Notes under the pieces: generated by a model | Told to the model about the DNA's origin: nothing | Seen by the model: the letters and a program-made list of their open reading frames with translations, nothing else | The model's database searches: none | Made by a program: the position numbers and the translations under genes | In this document: one piece after another, positions 15,081 through 22,149 of the stretch | Layout: each line of letters opens with the position of its first letter | How positions within the stretch are numbered: position 1 is the first letter of the stretch | NCBI GenBank assembly: GCA_035249985.1 | Contig: DATFFP010000033.1 | Span: 1 to 30,111, forward strand | DNA length: 30,111 nucleotides | Reading direction: 5' to 3' | Source: JAICNG01 sp035249985 | GTDB lineage: Bacteria; Gemmatimonadota; Gemmatimonadetes; Gemmatimonadales; Gemmatimonadaceae

Positions 15081-16951
15081 GCCAGCTCGACCCGCTGCTC
15101 GCGTCGCTGCCGCGATGGATCCTGGTGGCGGGCAAGGGCGGAGTCGGTAAGACCACCTGCGCGGCCGCCCTCGCGGCACGGAGCGCAGCCCTCGGCCAGA
15201 CCACACTGCTGCTCTCGACCGACCCGGCGCGGTCCTTGGGCGCCGCGTTAGGCACGGCCATTGGCTCGACACCGGGCGCTGTCGCCGGGCGGGAGCGGCT
15301 GTTCGCCATGCAGCTCGACGCGCAGCATGAGCGTGACGCGTTTCTCCAGCGGTGGCGGTCGGTTCTGATCGCGATTCTCGACCGGGGCACGTACCTGAAC
15401 CCGGAGGAGCTGGCGGGGTTCGTCGATGATGCGCTGCCGGGAGCCGACGAGGCCATGGCGGTGTTGGCACTGCTCGAGCTCGAGCGGGATGCGCGTTGGG
15501 CCCGGATCGTCGTCGACACCGCGCCCACGGGCCACACGCTCCGGCTCCTCGCGCTCCCGGAAACCTTTCGCGCCGTGATCGCGCTGCTCGAGATCATGCA
15601 GCAGAAGCACCGGTTCATGGTGCAGACGCTGGCGCGACGATACCGCGCTGACGACGCCGACGCGTTCATTGCCGACATGGGAGAGCGGGTGGAAGCGCTG
15701 CGCGCGACGCTTGCTGATGATGAGCGCACCGCCGTGGCCCTCGTCACCCAGCTCGAGCCTATGATCGTCGCGGAGACGGTGCGCTACGCGCAATCGTTGC
15801 AAAAGCTCTCGATTCGCGTGGGCGCGCTCATTGTGAACGCCGTGCCGGGACCCGGCGAGACAGGTGACCACGAGCTGATGGACACGCTTGCCCGCGTTGC
15901 GCCTGACGCCCTCCGGTTGACCGTGGGACGCCGTCCCCGGGCCCCGAGCGGGCTCCGGGAGATCGAGGCGCTGTTCGACGGCGCGCCGGGGCAGGGGGGC
16001 CAGGCCGTCGCGATCAGCGGCAGGATGATCGACACACCGCGCTCGGCGGTCGACCCGGCAGTCGCAGGCCTGGTGCGCCCCCTGACGATCGTCGCCGGGA
16101 AAGGTGGAGTCGGAAAGACGACGGTGGCCTGCGCCCTCGCTGTGTCGCTGGCTCGCACGGAGGAGCCGGTGTTGGTCGTATCCTCTGACCCGGCGCCCTC
16201 CGTCGCGGACGCGCTCGGGCAGCCGGTGCCCGATGCCGATGTGGACGTCGACGGGGCGCCAGGGTGTCGCGCTCGGCAGATGGATGCGACCATGGCGTTC
16301 GAGCGGTTTCGCGCGAACTATGCCGACCGCGTCGACGCGACGTTCGACCGCTTGATGACGGGCGCGCTCGATCTTGCGCACGATCGGGCGGTCGCGCGCG
16401 ACCTGCTCGCCCTCGCGCCACCGGGCATCGATGAGCTGTACGCCCTCATCACGTTAGGCGACCTGTTGGCCGAGGGCCGATACGCGCGCGTCATCGTCGA
16501 TCCGGCTCCGACCGGCCACTTGCTCCGCCTTCTCGAGATGCCCACGCTTGCGCTCTCGTGGACGCATCGGCTCATGCGGCTGATGCTGGAGTACAAGGAG
16601 GTGGCCGCGCTCGGAGAGGCGGCGCGGGAGATGCTCGATTTCGCCAAACGCACACGCGCCTTGCGGGAGCTGATGGCCGATCCCGATCGAGCGTCGATTC
16701 TGGTCGTCGCGAATGATGAGCCGCTGGTCCGCGATGAGAGCCGTCGGCTGATCGATGCGTGCCGCTCACGTGGCATCGCCGTCGGCGGGCTCATCTGGAA
16801 TCGGAGTACCTTCGCTGTCGCTCCCCTATCCGGGGAGGGTACCCCGCGGCAGTTTCTAGCTCCCGCGGCCTCGCCTGCCCCGCGGGGGGCACCCGCGCTT
16901 CGCCGCTGGTGCACCGCCTGGCGACCGATCGACGAGGACACCGTTGCCTGA
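15077..16951 (+). CDS. Tandem ArsA/Get3-like ATPase in the gas-vesicle cluster
   Basis: 624 residues made of two homologous ATPase halves. Half 1 (about 1-325) has the deviant Walker A GKGGVGKTT at 19-27 and DTAPTGH at 147-153; half 2 (about 335-620) has GKGGVGKTT at 341-349 and DPAPTGH at 475-481. Both halves keep all nucleotide-binding residues. Two halves in one chain is the ArsA layout, but I see no cysteine triad of arsenite-sensing ArsA and no arsenite genes nearby. The Get3 branch carries hydrophobic tail-anchored helices; here a chaperone role for the hydrophobic GvpA proteins is inferred from position: it is translationally coupled to gvpG (GTGA) and overlaps gvpF-2 by 8 nt. It is not GvpN, which is an AAA+ protein. 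Confidence 0.9.
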   Translation: MSQLDPLLASLPRWILVAGKGGVGKTTCAAALAARSAALGQTTLLLSTDPARSLGAALGTAIGSTPGAVAGRERLFAMQLDAQHERDAFLQRWRSVLIAILDRGTYLNPEELAGFVDDALPGADEAMAVLALLELERDARWARIVVDTAPTGHTLRLLALPETFRAVIALLEIMQQKHRFMVQTLARRYRADDADAFIADMGERVEALRATLADDERTAVALVTQLEPMIVAETVRYAQSLQKLSIRVGALIVNAVPGPGETGDHELMDTLARVAPDALRLTVGRRPRAPSGLREIEALFDGAPGQGGQAVAISGRMIDTPRSAVDPAVAGLVRPLTIVAGKGGVGKTTVACALAVSLARTEEPVLVVSSDPAPSVADALGQPVPDADVDVDGAPGCRARQMDATMAFERFRANYADRVDATFDRLMTGALDLAHDRAVARDLLALAPPGIDELYALITLGDLLAEGRYARVIVDPAPTGHLLRLLEMPTLALSWTHRLMRLMLEYKEVAALGEAAREMLDFAKRTRALRELMADPDRASILVVANDEPLVRDESRRLIDACRSRGIAVGGLIWNRSTFAVAPLSGEGTPRQFLAPAASPAPRGAPALRRWCTAWRPIDEDTVA

Positions 16952-17756
16952 TCGCGTTCTGTATGCCTACGCCGTGACGCCACCGTCCCTCGATGCCTCG
17001 GGGGCGCCCGCCGGCATCGACGACGCGGCGGTACGAACGGTGATCGAGGGTGACCTGGCCGTGCTCGTCTCGAGCGTTGACATGGCCGCGTATGCGCCGG
17101 ATCGCGTCGAGCTGCTTACGGAGGAGGTGGGGTGGGTGGCGCCGCGTGCGTCCGCGCACGATGCGGTCGTCACGTGGGCCGGGGACCGCGGAGCGGTGAT
17201 CCCACTCCCGATCTTCACGCTCTTCCACGATGAATCGCGTGTGCGGGAGATGCTGCGCGAGCGGGCCCAGGAGCTGCGAGCAACGTTCGAGCGGATTGGT
17301 ATCGGGGAAGAGTATGGTCTGCGCATCTTTCGGCTCGACGAGGTGCTCGCCCAGGGCATCGGCGCACTGAGTCCCAGCGTCGAGGCGCTGGAGCGTCAGG
17401 CCCGCGACGCGACGCCGGGCCAGCGGTATTTACTGCAGCGCAAGCTCGAAGCGGAGCGACGCTCCGAGCTCAAGCGGGTTGCCGCTGAGGTCGCTCGCGA
17501 ATCGTTCGAGGCGCTGGCGTCGCTCGCGCTCGAGGCGGTGCGCGAGCCGCTGCCCGCGAAGGGGCGCGATGATGCGCCTGGCGTTGCTATTCTCAACGCG
17601 TTCTTTCTCGTAAAGCGTGGCGCCCTGGCTCCCTTTCAACAGTCGCTGACGGCGATCGTTCGGGAGCACCAGCCGCACGGCTTCAGGTTCGACTTTACCG
17701 GCCCGTGGCCGCCCTATCACTTTGTGCGAGCGGGCGCTGATGCGGGGACCCCATGA
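16944..17756 (+). CDS. gvpL: Gas vesicle protein GvpF/GvpL (copy 2)
   Basis: 270 residues of the GvpF/L family. The N-terminus DRVLYAYAVTPP, the middle VIPLPIFTLFHDESRVREML, and the C-terminal FDFTGPWPPYHFV all match. The start is TTG 16944 with GAGGA at 16933-16937, inside the end of the ATPase gene (8-nt overlap). Its stop overlaps the next small gene (ATGA). Divergence from copies 1 and 3 is strong, so they probably have separate places in the assembly; whether this one is F or L in the halophile sense cannot be told. Confidence 0.9.
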   Translation: MPDRVLYAYAVTPPSLDASGAPAGIDDAAVRTVIEGDLAVLVSSVDMAAYAPDRVELLTEEVGWVAPRASAHDAVVTWAGDRGAVIPLPIFTLFHDESRVREMLRERAQELRATFERIGIGEEYGLRIFRLDEVLAQGIGALSPSVEALERQARDATPGQRYLLQRKLEAERRSELKRVAAEVARESFEALASLALEAVREPLPAKGRDDAPGVAILNAFFLVKRGALAPFQQSLTAIVREHQPHGFRFDFTGPWPPYHFVRAGADAGTP

Positions 17757-18010
17757 CGGACGCCCCGCTGGATCCCGCCGACGACGATGCGCTCGTGCTG
17801 AGCGACCTGTTGAGCCACGTGCTCGACAAAGGGGTCGTGATCACGGGCGACGTGATCATCTCGATCGCTGGTATCGATCTCATTTCGGTCAGCTTGTCGG
17901 TGCTCATCAGCGCTCTGGAGACACTCGAGCACAGGAGCGTCGGCGTCAGCGGACGGCTCGCACACCCGCTTGGCGATCTATCTCTACTGCGTCCTCCGCG
18001 CGACGCCTGA
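17753..18010 (+). CDS. Minor GvpA-family gas vesicle protein (GvpM/GvpS-like)
   Basis: 85 residues. Residues about 12-60 (LSDLLSHVLDKGVVITGDV then ISIAGIDLISVSLSVLISALET) are a GvpA-fold core of the J/M/S group: it has the DKGVVITGDV motif instead of the DKGIVIDAWV of the main shell protein. The C-terminal 25 residues are polar and unlike the family. ATG 17753 is coupled to gvpF-2; the 3' end overlaps gvpF-3 by 41 nt in another frame. Assignment to M or S is uncertain. Confidence 0.82.
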   Translation: MTDAPLDPADDDALVLSDLLSHVLDKGVVITGDVIISIAGIDLISVSLSVLISALETLEHRSVGVSGRLAHPLGDLSLLRPPRDA

Positions 18011-18674
18011 GCCGCCGCCGACCCTGCTGGGGATCGACGGCGCGCCGGTGCGCGGAGTCGATCTGGGCGGACTGGCGGCATGGGTCAGCGAGATGGCGTC
18101 GATGACCGTCGTGCCGTCGCCACAGCGCGCGAAGGAGCACGATCGTGTGGTGCGCGTCGCGCTCGAAAGCGAGACGCCACTTCCCGCGCGGTTCGGCCAG
18201 GTCGTCGCGGGCGAGGACGAGCTCCGCGCAGTCTTGTCGGAGCGCCGGTCCACTCTCGAGTCGGGGCTCGACAGAGTCGCGGGAGCCGTCGAAATGACGG
18301 TGCGGATGCTCGTACCCGCGCCGCGGCGTGTGCCGATCGACAGTCCGGTCGTCGGTCCGAAGGGCGCCGACAGTGGACGGCGATATCTAGAGCGCGTTGC
18401 CGCCGTTCAGCGCGAGGAACGAAACGTGCTGGCAACTGCTGGGATACTCCGCGACCGGGTGAGCTCCGCTGTGGGAGACCTCGTTCGCGCCCAGTCGTTC
18501 GCCGGGGCGGTGGCGGGATCGAGTCTGGCCACGCTGTCGCACCTGGTCCCGCGTGAGAGAATCGAAGCATACCGGAGAGCGCTCCAGACACTCCGGCAGC
18601 AAGACCCTGCGCTCACCATCATGATATCAGGGCCGTGGGCACCCTATAGCTTCACCGAGGGCATCGGCACGTGA
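17970..18674 (+). CDS. Gas vesicle protein GvpF/GvpL (copy 3)
   Basis: 234 residues, the most compact of the three GvpF/L copies. N-terminus IYLYCVLRATPEPPP, then ESETPLPARFGQVVAGEDELRAVL and the C-terminal ISGPWAPYSFTEG. The start is TTG 17970, chosen because it gives the family N-terminus; it lies 41 nt inside the upstream gene and has no clear Shine-Dalgarno, so translation probably depends on ribosomes reading the upstream frame. Its stop overlaps gvpK (GTGA). Confidence 0.88.
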   Translation: MAIYLYCVLRATPEPPPTLLGIDGAPVRGVDLGGLAAWVSEMASMTVVPSPQRAKEHDRVVRVALESETPLPARFGQVVAGEDELRAVLSERRSTLESGLDRVAGAVEMTVRMLVPAPRRVPIDSPVVGPKGADSGRRYLERVAAVQREERNVLATAGILRDRVSSAVGDLVRAQSFAGAVAGSSLATLSHLVPRERIEAYRRALQTLRQQDPALTIMISGPWAPYSFTEGIGT

Positions 18675-19018
18675 GCGAGGACCGCGTGACGGAGGTGACG
18701 CCTGGGGCCGCAGCCGAATTCGAGCGCGAGCTGCACGAGATTGCGCGGTCGCTGCCGGAGCGGATCGACGCGGACCCGGAGCACGTCGAGCAGGGATTGG
18801 CCAAGCTCGTATTGACGTTGATCGAAGTGTTGCGCAAAGTCCTCGAACACCAGGCCGTCCGACGAATGGACGGCGGGTCGCTGACCGACGAGGAGGTCGA
18901 GCGTCTCGGTTTGGCGCTGCTGCGGCTGAGCGAGCGCATGAATGAGCTGAAGCGGCTTTTCAACCTCGACGATGAGGACCTGGAGATCGACCTCGGGCCG
19001 CTCGGACGGCTGCGCTAA
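18671..19018 (+). CDS. gvpK: Gas vesicle protein GvpK
   Basis: 115 residues, essential accessory protein of gas vesicle assembly. The family pattern is visible: PERIDADPEHVEQGLAKLVL (helix), LIEVLRKVLEHQAVRRMDGGSLTDEEVERLGLALLRL and the LFNLDDEDLEIDLGPLGRL tail. GTG 18671 is coupled to the upstream gvpF-3 stop. A 35-nt space separates it from gvpJ. Confidence 0.93.
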   Translation: MSEDRVTEVTPGAAAEFERELHEIARSLPERIDADPEHVEQGLAKLVLTLIEVLRKVLEHQAVRRMDGGSLTDEEVERLGLALLRLSERMNELKRLFNLDDEDLEIDLGPLGRLR

Positions 19019-19053
19019 CCGCGGGGAGACCCGCCGACCGGAGCAGAACGCCT

Positions 19054-19395
19054 TTGCCTGATTACATCGCGCCCACGCGCAGTCACGGCCTGGTCGACAT
19101 TCTCGACCGGGTGCTGGACAAGGGACTCGTGATCGCGGGTGACATCAAGATCAACCTCGCCAACGTGGAGCTGCTCACCATCCAGGTGCGCCTCCTCGTC
19201 TGCTCGATCGACAAGGCAGCGTCGATCGGCATGAACTGGTGGCAGCACGACCCTCGCCTTACGACGCGGGCCGCCGACGCTGGCGCGCTGGGCTCGGGGG
19301 AAGTCGAGAAGCGGCTGGAACGCATCGAGCAGCAGCTGCGGCAGCTCACCGAGCGGAGCGGCGCCAAGCGCCGACCGTCCACTTCAACGGAGTAA
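19054..19395 (+). CDS. gvpJ: Gas vesicle protein GvpJ-like
   Basis: 113 residues. The GvpA-family core is at about 8-60 (LVDILDRVLDKGLVIAGDIKINLANVELLTIQVRLLV, in parts) with the IGMNWW motif that marks GvpJ. A charged C-terminal helix (EKRLERIEQQLRQLTE) follows and may be a coiled coil. GvpJ is a minor shell or tip protein. Start TTG 19054 has GGAG at 19040-19043. It lies 6 nt upstream of gvpA. Confidence 0.9.
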   Translation: MPDYIAPTRSHGLVDILDRVLDKGLVIAGDIKINLANVELLTIQVRLLVCSIDKAASIGMNWWQHDPRLTTRAADAGALGSGEVEKRLERIEQQLRQLTERSGAKRRPSTSTE

Positions 19396-19401
19396 CGGCG
19401 A

Positions 19402-19716
19402 ATGGCAGTCGAACGTGCCCCCGGTGGCAGTTCCCTCATTGACGTTCTCGATCGCGTCCTCGACAAAGGCATCGTGATCGACGCATGGGTCCGCGTCTCC
19501 CTGGTCGGCATCGACCTGGTGACCGTCGAAGCACGCATCGTGGTGGCTTCGATCGACACCTACCTGCGCTTTTCCGAGGCGGTGGGCATCACGGCACCCT
19601 CGGCCCGGCCGCGCGAGCTCTCGGCGGGCGGCGAGGCGGAGCTCGATCGCGTGATGCGCGAGAACGCGGACCTCAAGCGTCGACTCGAAGAGGTCAGTCG
19701 TCGCGATCGCGCCTAA
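19402..19716 (+). CDS. gvpA: Main gas vesicle shell protein GvpA
   Basis: 104 residues. The core (about 10-62) is nearly the textbook GvpA sequence: SSLIDVLDRVLDKGIVIDAW, VRVSLVGIDLVTVEARIVVA, SIDTYLRFSEAVG. The hydrophobic ribs of the gas vesicle wall are built from this unit. Residues about 75-104 (ELDRVMRENADLKRRLEEV) add a coiled-coil tail beyond the roughly 70-residue cyanobacterial form; similar tails occur in some soil bacteria. ATG 19402 has GGAG at 19389-19392. The gene is last in the vesicle run rather than first, which is unexpected for the most abundant product, so an internal promoter or RNA processing is likely. The kinase gene begins 6 nt after its stop. Confidence 0.95.
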   Translation: MAVERAPGGSSLIDVLDRVLDKGIVIDAWVRVSLVGIDLVTVEARIVVASIDTYLRFSEAVGITAPSARPRELSAGGEAELDRVMRENADLKRRLEEVSRRDRA

Positions 19717-19722
19717 CGGTTG

Positions 19723-22017
19723 ATGCGGGTCGCGCGGAATGCCGCCGAAGCTCCGGCGCGGTTGACCGGGGACGACCTGAACGGGCTGCTGACGTCGCTT
19801 GCGCAGGCGCAGTCGTGGACCGATGCAGCGCACACGCTCCTCCGCCAACTTGCCCAGACGGCCGGGGCGCGTCGTGCGCTGCTGCTGATGATCGACGGCC
19901 CCGCCCACCGGTTGAAGGTGACTCACGTGGTGGGCGCTCCGGAAACGCTCGGCGCGGACGCCCTGATCCAGCTCGACGAGAACGATCATCCGCTCGTCGT
20001 CTCCGCAATGTCGCTCGAGGCGGTAGCCTGCCGCGATGCCGTCCTCGAGCACGACGGTATCCCCTTCGCGCCGTGGGCGGCGATCCCCATCCCGCAGCCG
20101 CTGCACCGCGACTCGCTCCCGCGCGCCCGCGACGGAGAGCTCGCCTTTACCGGGCGATTCCGCGATTGCGGCGTGATGCCGGTGGGAACGGAACGCCGCC
20201 GCCGCGTCGGCCTCTCTCCCTTCGCCGTCGCCGTTCTCGAGTCGCGCGTCGATCCCGACACCGTCGAGGCGCTGGCCGAGATGGCGAGCGTGGCCGGTCC
20301 GATCGTCTCGCACATCTTCAGCGTCGAGGAGCAGCGACGGTACGCCGACCAGCTCGACCGGCAAACGAATCTTCTCACGGCAATCATCAACGCGCTGCCC
20401 GATCCCATCGTCATCACCGATACGTCGAACACGATCGTCGTGCTCAACAAGCGGGCCGAGCAGCTCCTCGGGATGCGGCCCGATGATTCGGAGGGGCGCC
20501 GCCGCGCGGTCGAGATCAACAACCTGCTGTACAGCTCCTTCCTCTCGAAGGCGATATCGCCGGGCGGCCTCGGGGCCGGAGCGCGCGAGCTCAATCTCGT
20601 CGATCCCACCGAAGGCACGGATCTCCTGTTCGAGGTGTTGGCCCACCCGCTTCCGGTGGAAATGGCACGTCGCGGCTCCTATCTCTCGGTCCTGCGCGAT
20701 GTGACCGACCTCAAACAGGCCGCGCACCAGCTGCAGCGGCAGTTCCATCGCGAGCGTCTCGCCGAGCAGCACGCCTCCCGCGAGCGCGATCGCCTGGGCC
20801 TCATTCTCCAGAACGTCGCCGATCCGATTCTCGTCACCGATGGAAAGTCGAACATCATCCTGATGAATCGACAGGCGGAGGAGCTCTTCGAGCTCACCGA
20901 TGCCACCCGCCGTGATCAAACCATCATTCAACGGGTGCGCAACAACGACACCAAGGTCACGTCGTTCATCTCCGATTTCGCGCTCACGAACGACCGCGCC
21001 CGCCGGGCACAGGTGTCGCTCGTTCGACCGTCGACAGGCGCGGCACTCCCCATGGAGATGGTGTCGGGAAAGATCTTCGACGAGCGCGGCGAGCCCATGG
21101 CGATCGTCTCGGTGCTGCACGATCGAACGAAAGAGGTCGAGAACGAACGGCTCTACGAGGAGCTGAAGCGCTTCAGCGCCGAGCTCGAGGATCGCGTGCG
21201 GGAGGCGACGCGCGATCTCGAAGAGCGCAATCTGCGCCTCCAGTGGCAGTCGCAGGAGCTCGAGAAGGCCTATCGGCTCAAGAGCGAATTCCTCGCCAAC
21301 ATGTCGCACGAGCTCCGAACCCCGATCAACGCCTTGATCGGCTATACGTCGCTCATGCTCGATCGCATCTACGGCGATTTGACCGCGAAGCAGGAAGAAG
21401 GGCTGCACCGCATTCAGGTCTCGTCGCAGCATTTGCTGGCGCTCATCAACGACATTCTCGATCTGGCGAAGATCGAAGCCGGGAAGATGCCGGTCCATCT
21501 CGAGCGCCTCTCGCTGAACGACCTCCTGCAGGACGTCGCCGCCCAGATGGAGCCGATGGTGCGACGAAAGGGTCTCGACTTCAACGTGCAGCTTCCGGCA
21601 GAGCCGGTGCAGATGGAAACCGATCGTACCAAGGTACGTCAGATCGTGCTCAACCTCGTGTCGAACGCGATGAAGTTCACGGCACGCGGGTCGGTATCGA
21701 TCGCCGCGCGGACGGATGGCCAGCAGGTACGCATCGCGGTGAGCGACACGGGTATCGGGATCCGGCCGCAGGACCTCGAGGTCATCTTCGAGGAGTTCCG
21801 GCAGGTGGATCAATCGCGCACGCGCGAGTACGGCGGAACCGGCCTCGGCCTGAGCATCACGCGAAAGCTGATCGCGCTTCTTGGCGGGGACATCGCGGTG
21901 ACCAGCCACTACGGTCGCGGGAGCACGTTCACGGTAACGCTGCCGCTGACGAGCGAGGCGCTCACGAGCGACGAGCAGGTGACGCGCGTGGCCTTGGCAC
22001 CGCCACCGCGGACATGA
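19723..22017 (+). CDS. PAS-containing sensor histidine kinase
   Basis: 764 residues, no membrane segment seen, so probably a cytosolic sensor. Residues about 20-200 look GAF-like (AGARRALLLMIDGP, RLKVTHVVG). Two PAS domains follow (from about 218, LLTAIINALPDPIVITD; and from about 362, LILQNVADPILVTD). A coiled-coil linker leads to the H-box FLANMSHELRTPINALIGY with His529. The ATPase domain has the N-box LNLVSNAMKFT, DTGIGI (Asp675) and GGTGLGL (704-710). No receiver domain is attached. It starts right after gvpA (ATG 19723, or TTG 19720) with no own Shine-Dalgarno, so it is probably co-transcribed with the vesicle genes and may control them. Confidence 0.92.
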   Translation: MRVARNAAEAPARLTGDDLNGLLTSLAQAQSWTDAAHTLLRQLAQTAGARRALLLMIDGPAHRLKVTHVVGAPETLGADALIQLDENDHPLVVSAMSLEAVACRDAVLEHDGIPFAPWAAIPIPQPLHRDSLPRARDGELAFTGRFRDCGVMPVGTERRRRVGLSPFAVAVLESRVDPDTVEALAEMASVAGPIVSHIFSVEEQRRYADQLDRQTNLLTAIINALPDPIVITDTSNTIVVLNKRAEQLLGMRPDDSEGRRRAVEINNLLYSSFLSKAISPGGLGAGARELNLVDPTEGTDLLFEVLAHPLPVEMARRGSYLSVLRDVTDLKQAAHQLQRQFHRERLAEQHASRERDRLGLILQNVADPILVTDGKSNIILMNRQAEELFELTDATRRDQTIIQRVRNNDTKVTSFISDFALTNDRARRAQVSLVRPSTGAALPMEMVSGKIFDERGEPMAIVSVLHDRTKEVENERLYEELKRFSAELEDRVREATRDLEERNLRLQWQSQELEKAYRLKSEFLANMSHELRTPINALIGYTSLMLDRIYGDLTAKQEEGLHRIQVSSQHLLALINDILDLAKIEAGKMPVHLERLSLNDLLQDVAAQMEPMVRRKGLDFNVQLPAEPVQMETDRTKVRQIVLNLVSNAMKFTARGSVSIAARTDGQQVRIAVSDTGIGIRPQDLEVIFEEFRQVDQSRTREYGGTGLGLSITRKLIALLGGDIAVTSHYGRGSTFTVTLPLTSEALTSDEQVTRVALAPPPRT

Positions 22018-22020
22018 AGG

Positions 22021-22120
22021 AACGGCAAAGATGACAGAATACAGAATACAGAATTCAGAATTCAGCAGTCTCGGCTGAATTTCAGAATTCTGTATTCTGT
22101 ATTCTGTCATCTTTGCCGTT
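22021..22120. repeat. Near-perfect 100-nt stem-loop (kinase-purA gap)
   Basis: Arm 22021-22060 and arm 22081-22120 are reverse complements at 39 of 40 positions. Inside, TTCAGC (22061-22066) pairs with GCTGAA (22074-22079), leaving a 7-nt loop. The arm contains tandem ACAGAAT/TCAGAAT heptamers. The structure begins 4 nt after the kinase stop codon. It is the strongest member of the intergenic hairpin class in this window. Confidence 0.95.
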
Positions 22121-22142
22121 TCTCTCCCGAACCGACTAACTT
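22113..22142 (+). promoter_or_regulatory. Candidate leaderless promoter of purA
   Basis: TTGCCG (22113-22118), an 18-nt spacer and TAACTT (22137-22142); the -10-like box ends 7 nt before the purA ATG (22150), which has no Shine-Dalgarno. The -35-like hexamer lies in the outer arm of the hairpin, so hairpin extrusion and promoter use would compete. Prediction only. Confidence 0.45.
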
Positions 22143-22149
22143 TCCCTTC

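Noticed and set aside
15077..16951. Calling the cluster ATPase GvpN or arsenite pump ArsA
   Set aside because: GvpN is an AAA+ protein with a different Walker A context; the arsenite cysteine set and arsB/arsR neighbours are missing.
13788..19716. Gas-vesicle cluster as a recent mobile island
   Set aside because: No integrase, transposase, tRNA edge or direct repeats, and base composition and gene packing match the neighbours.
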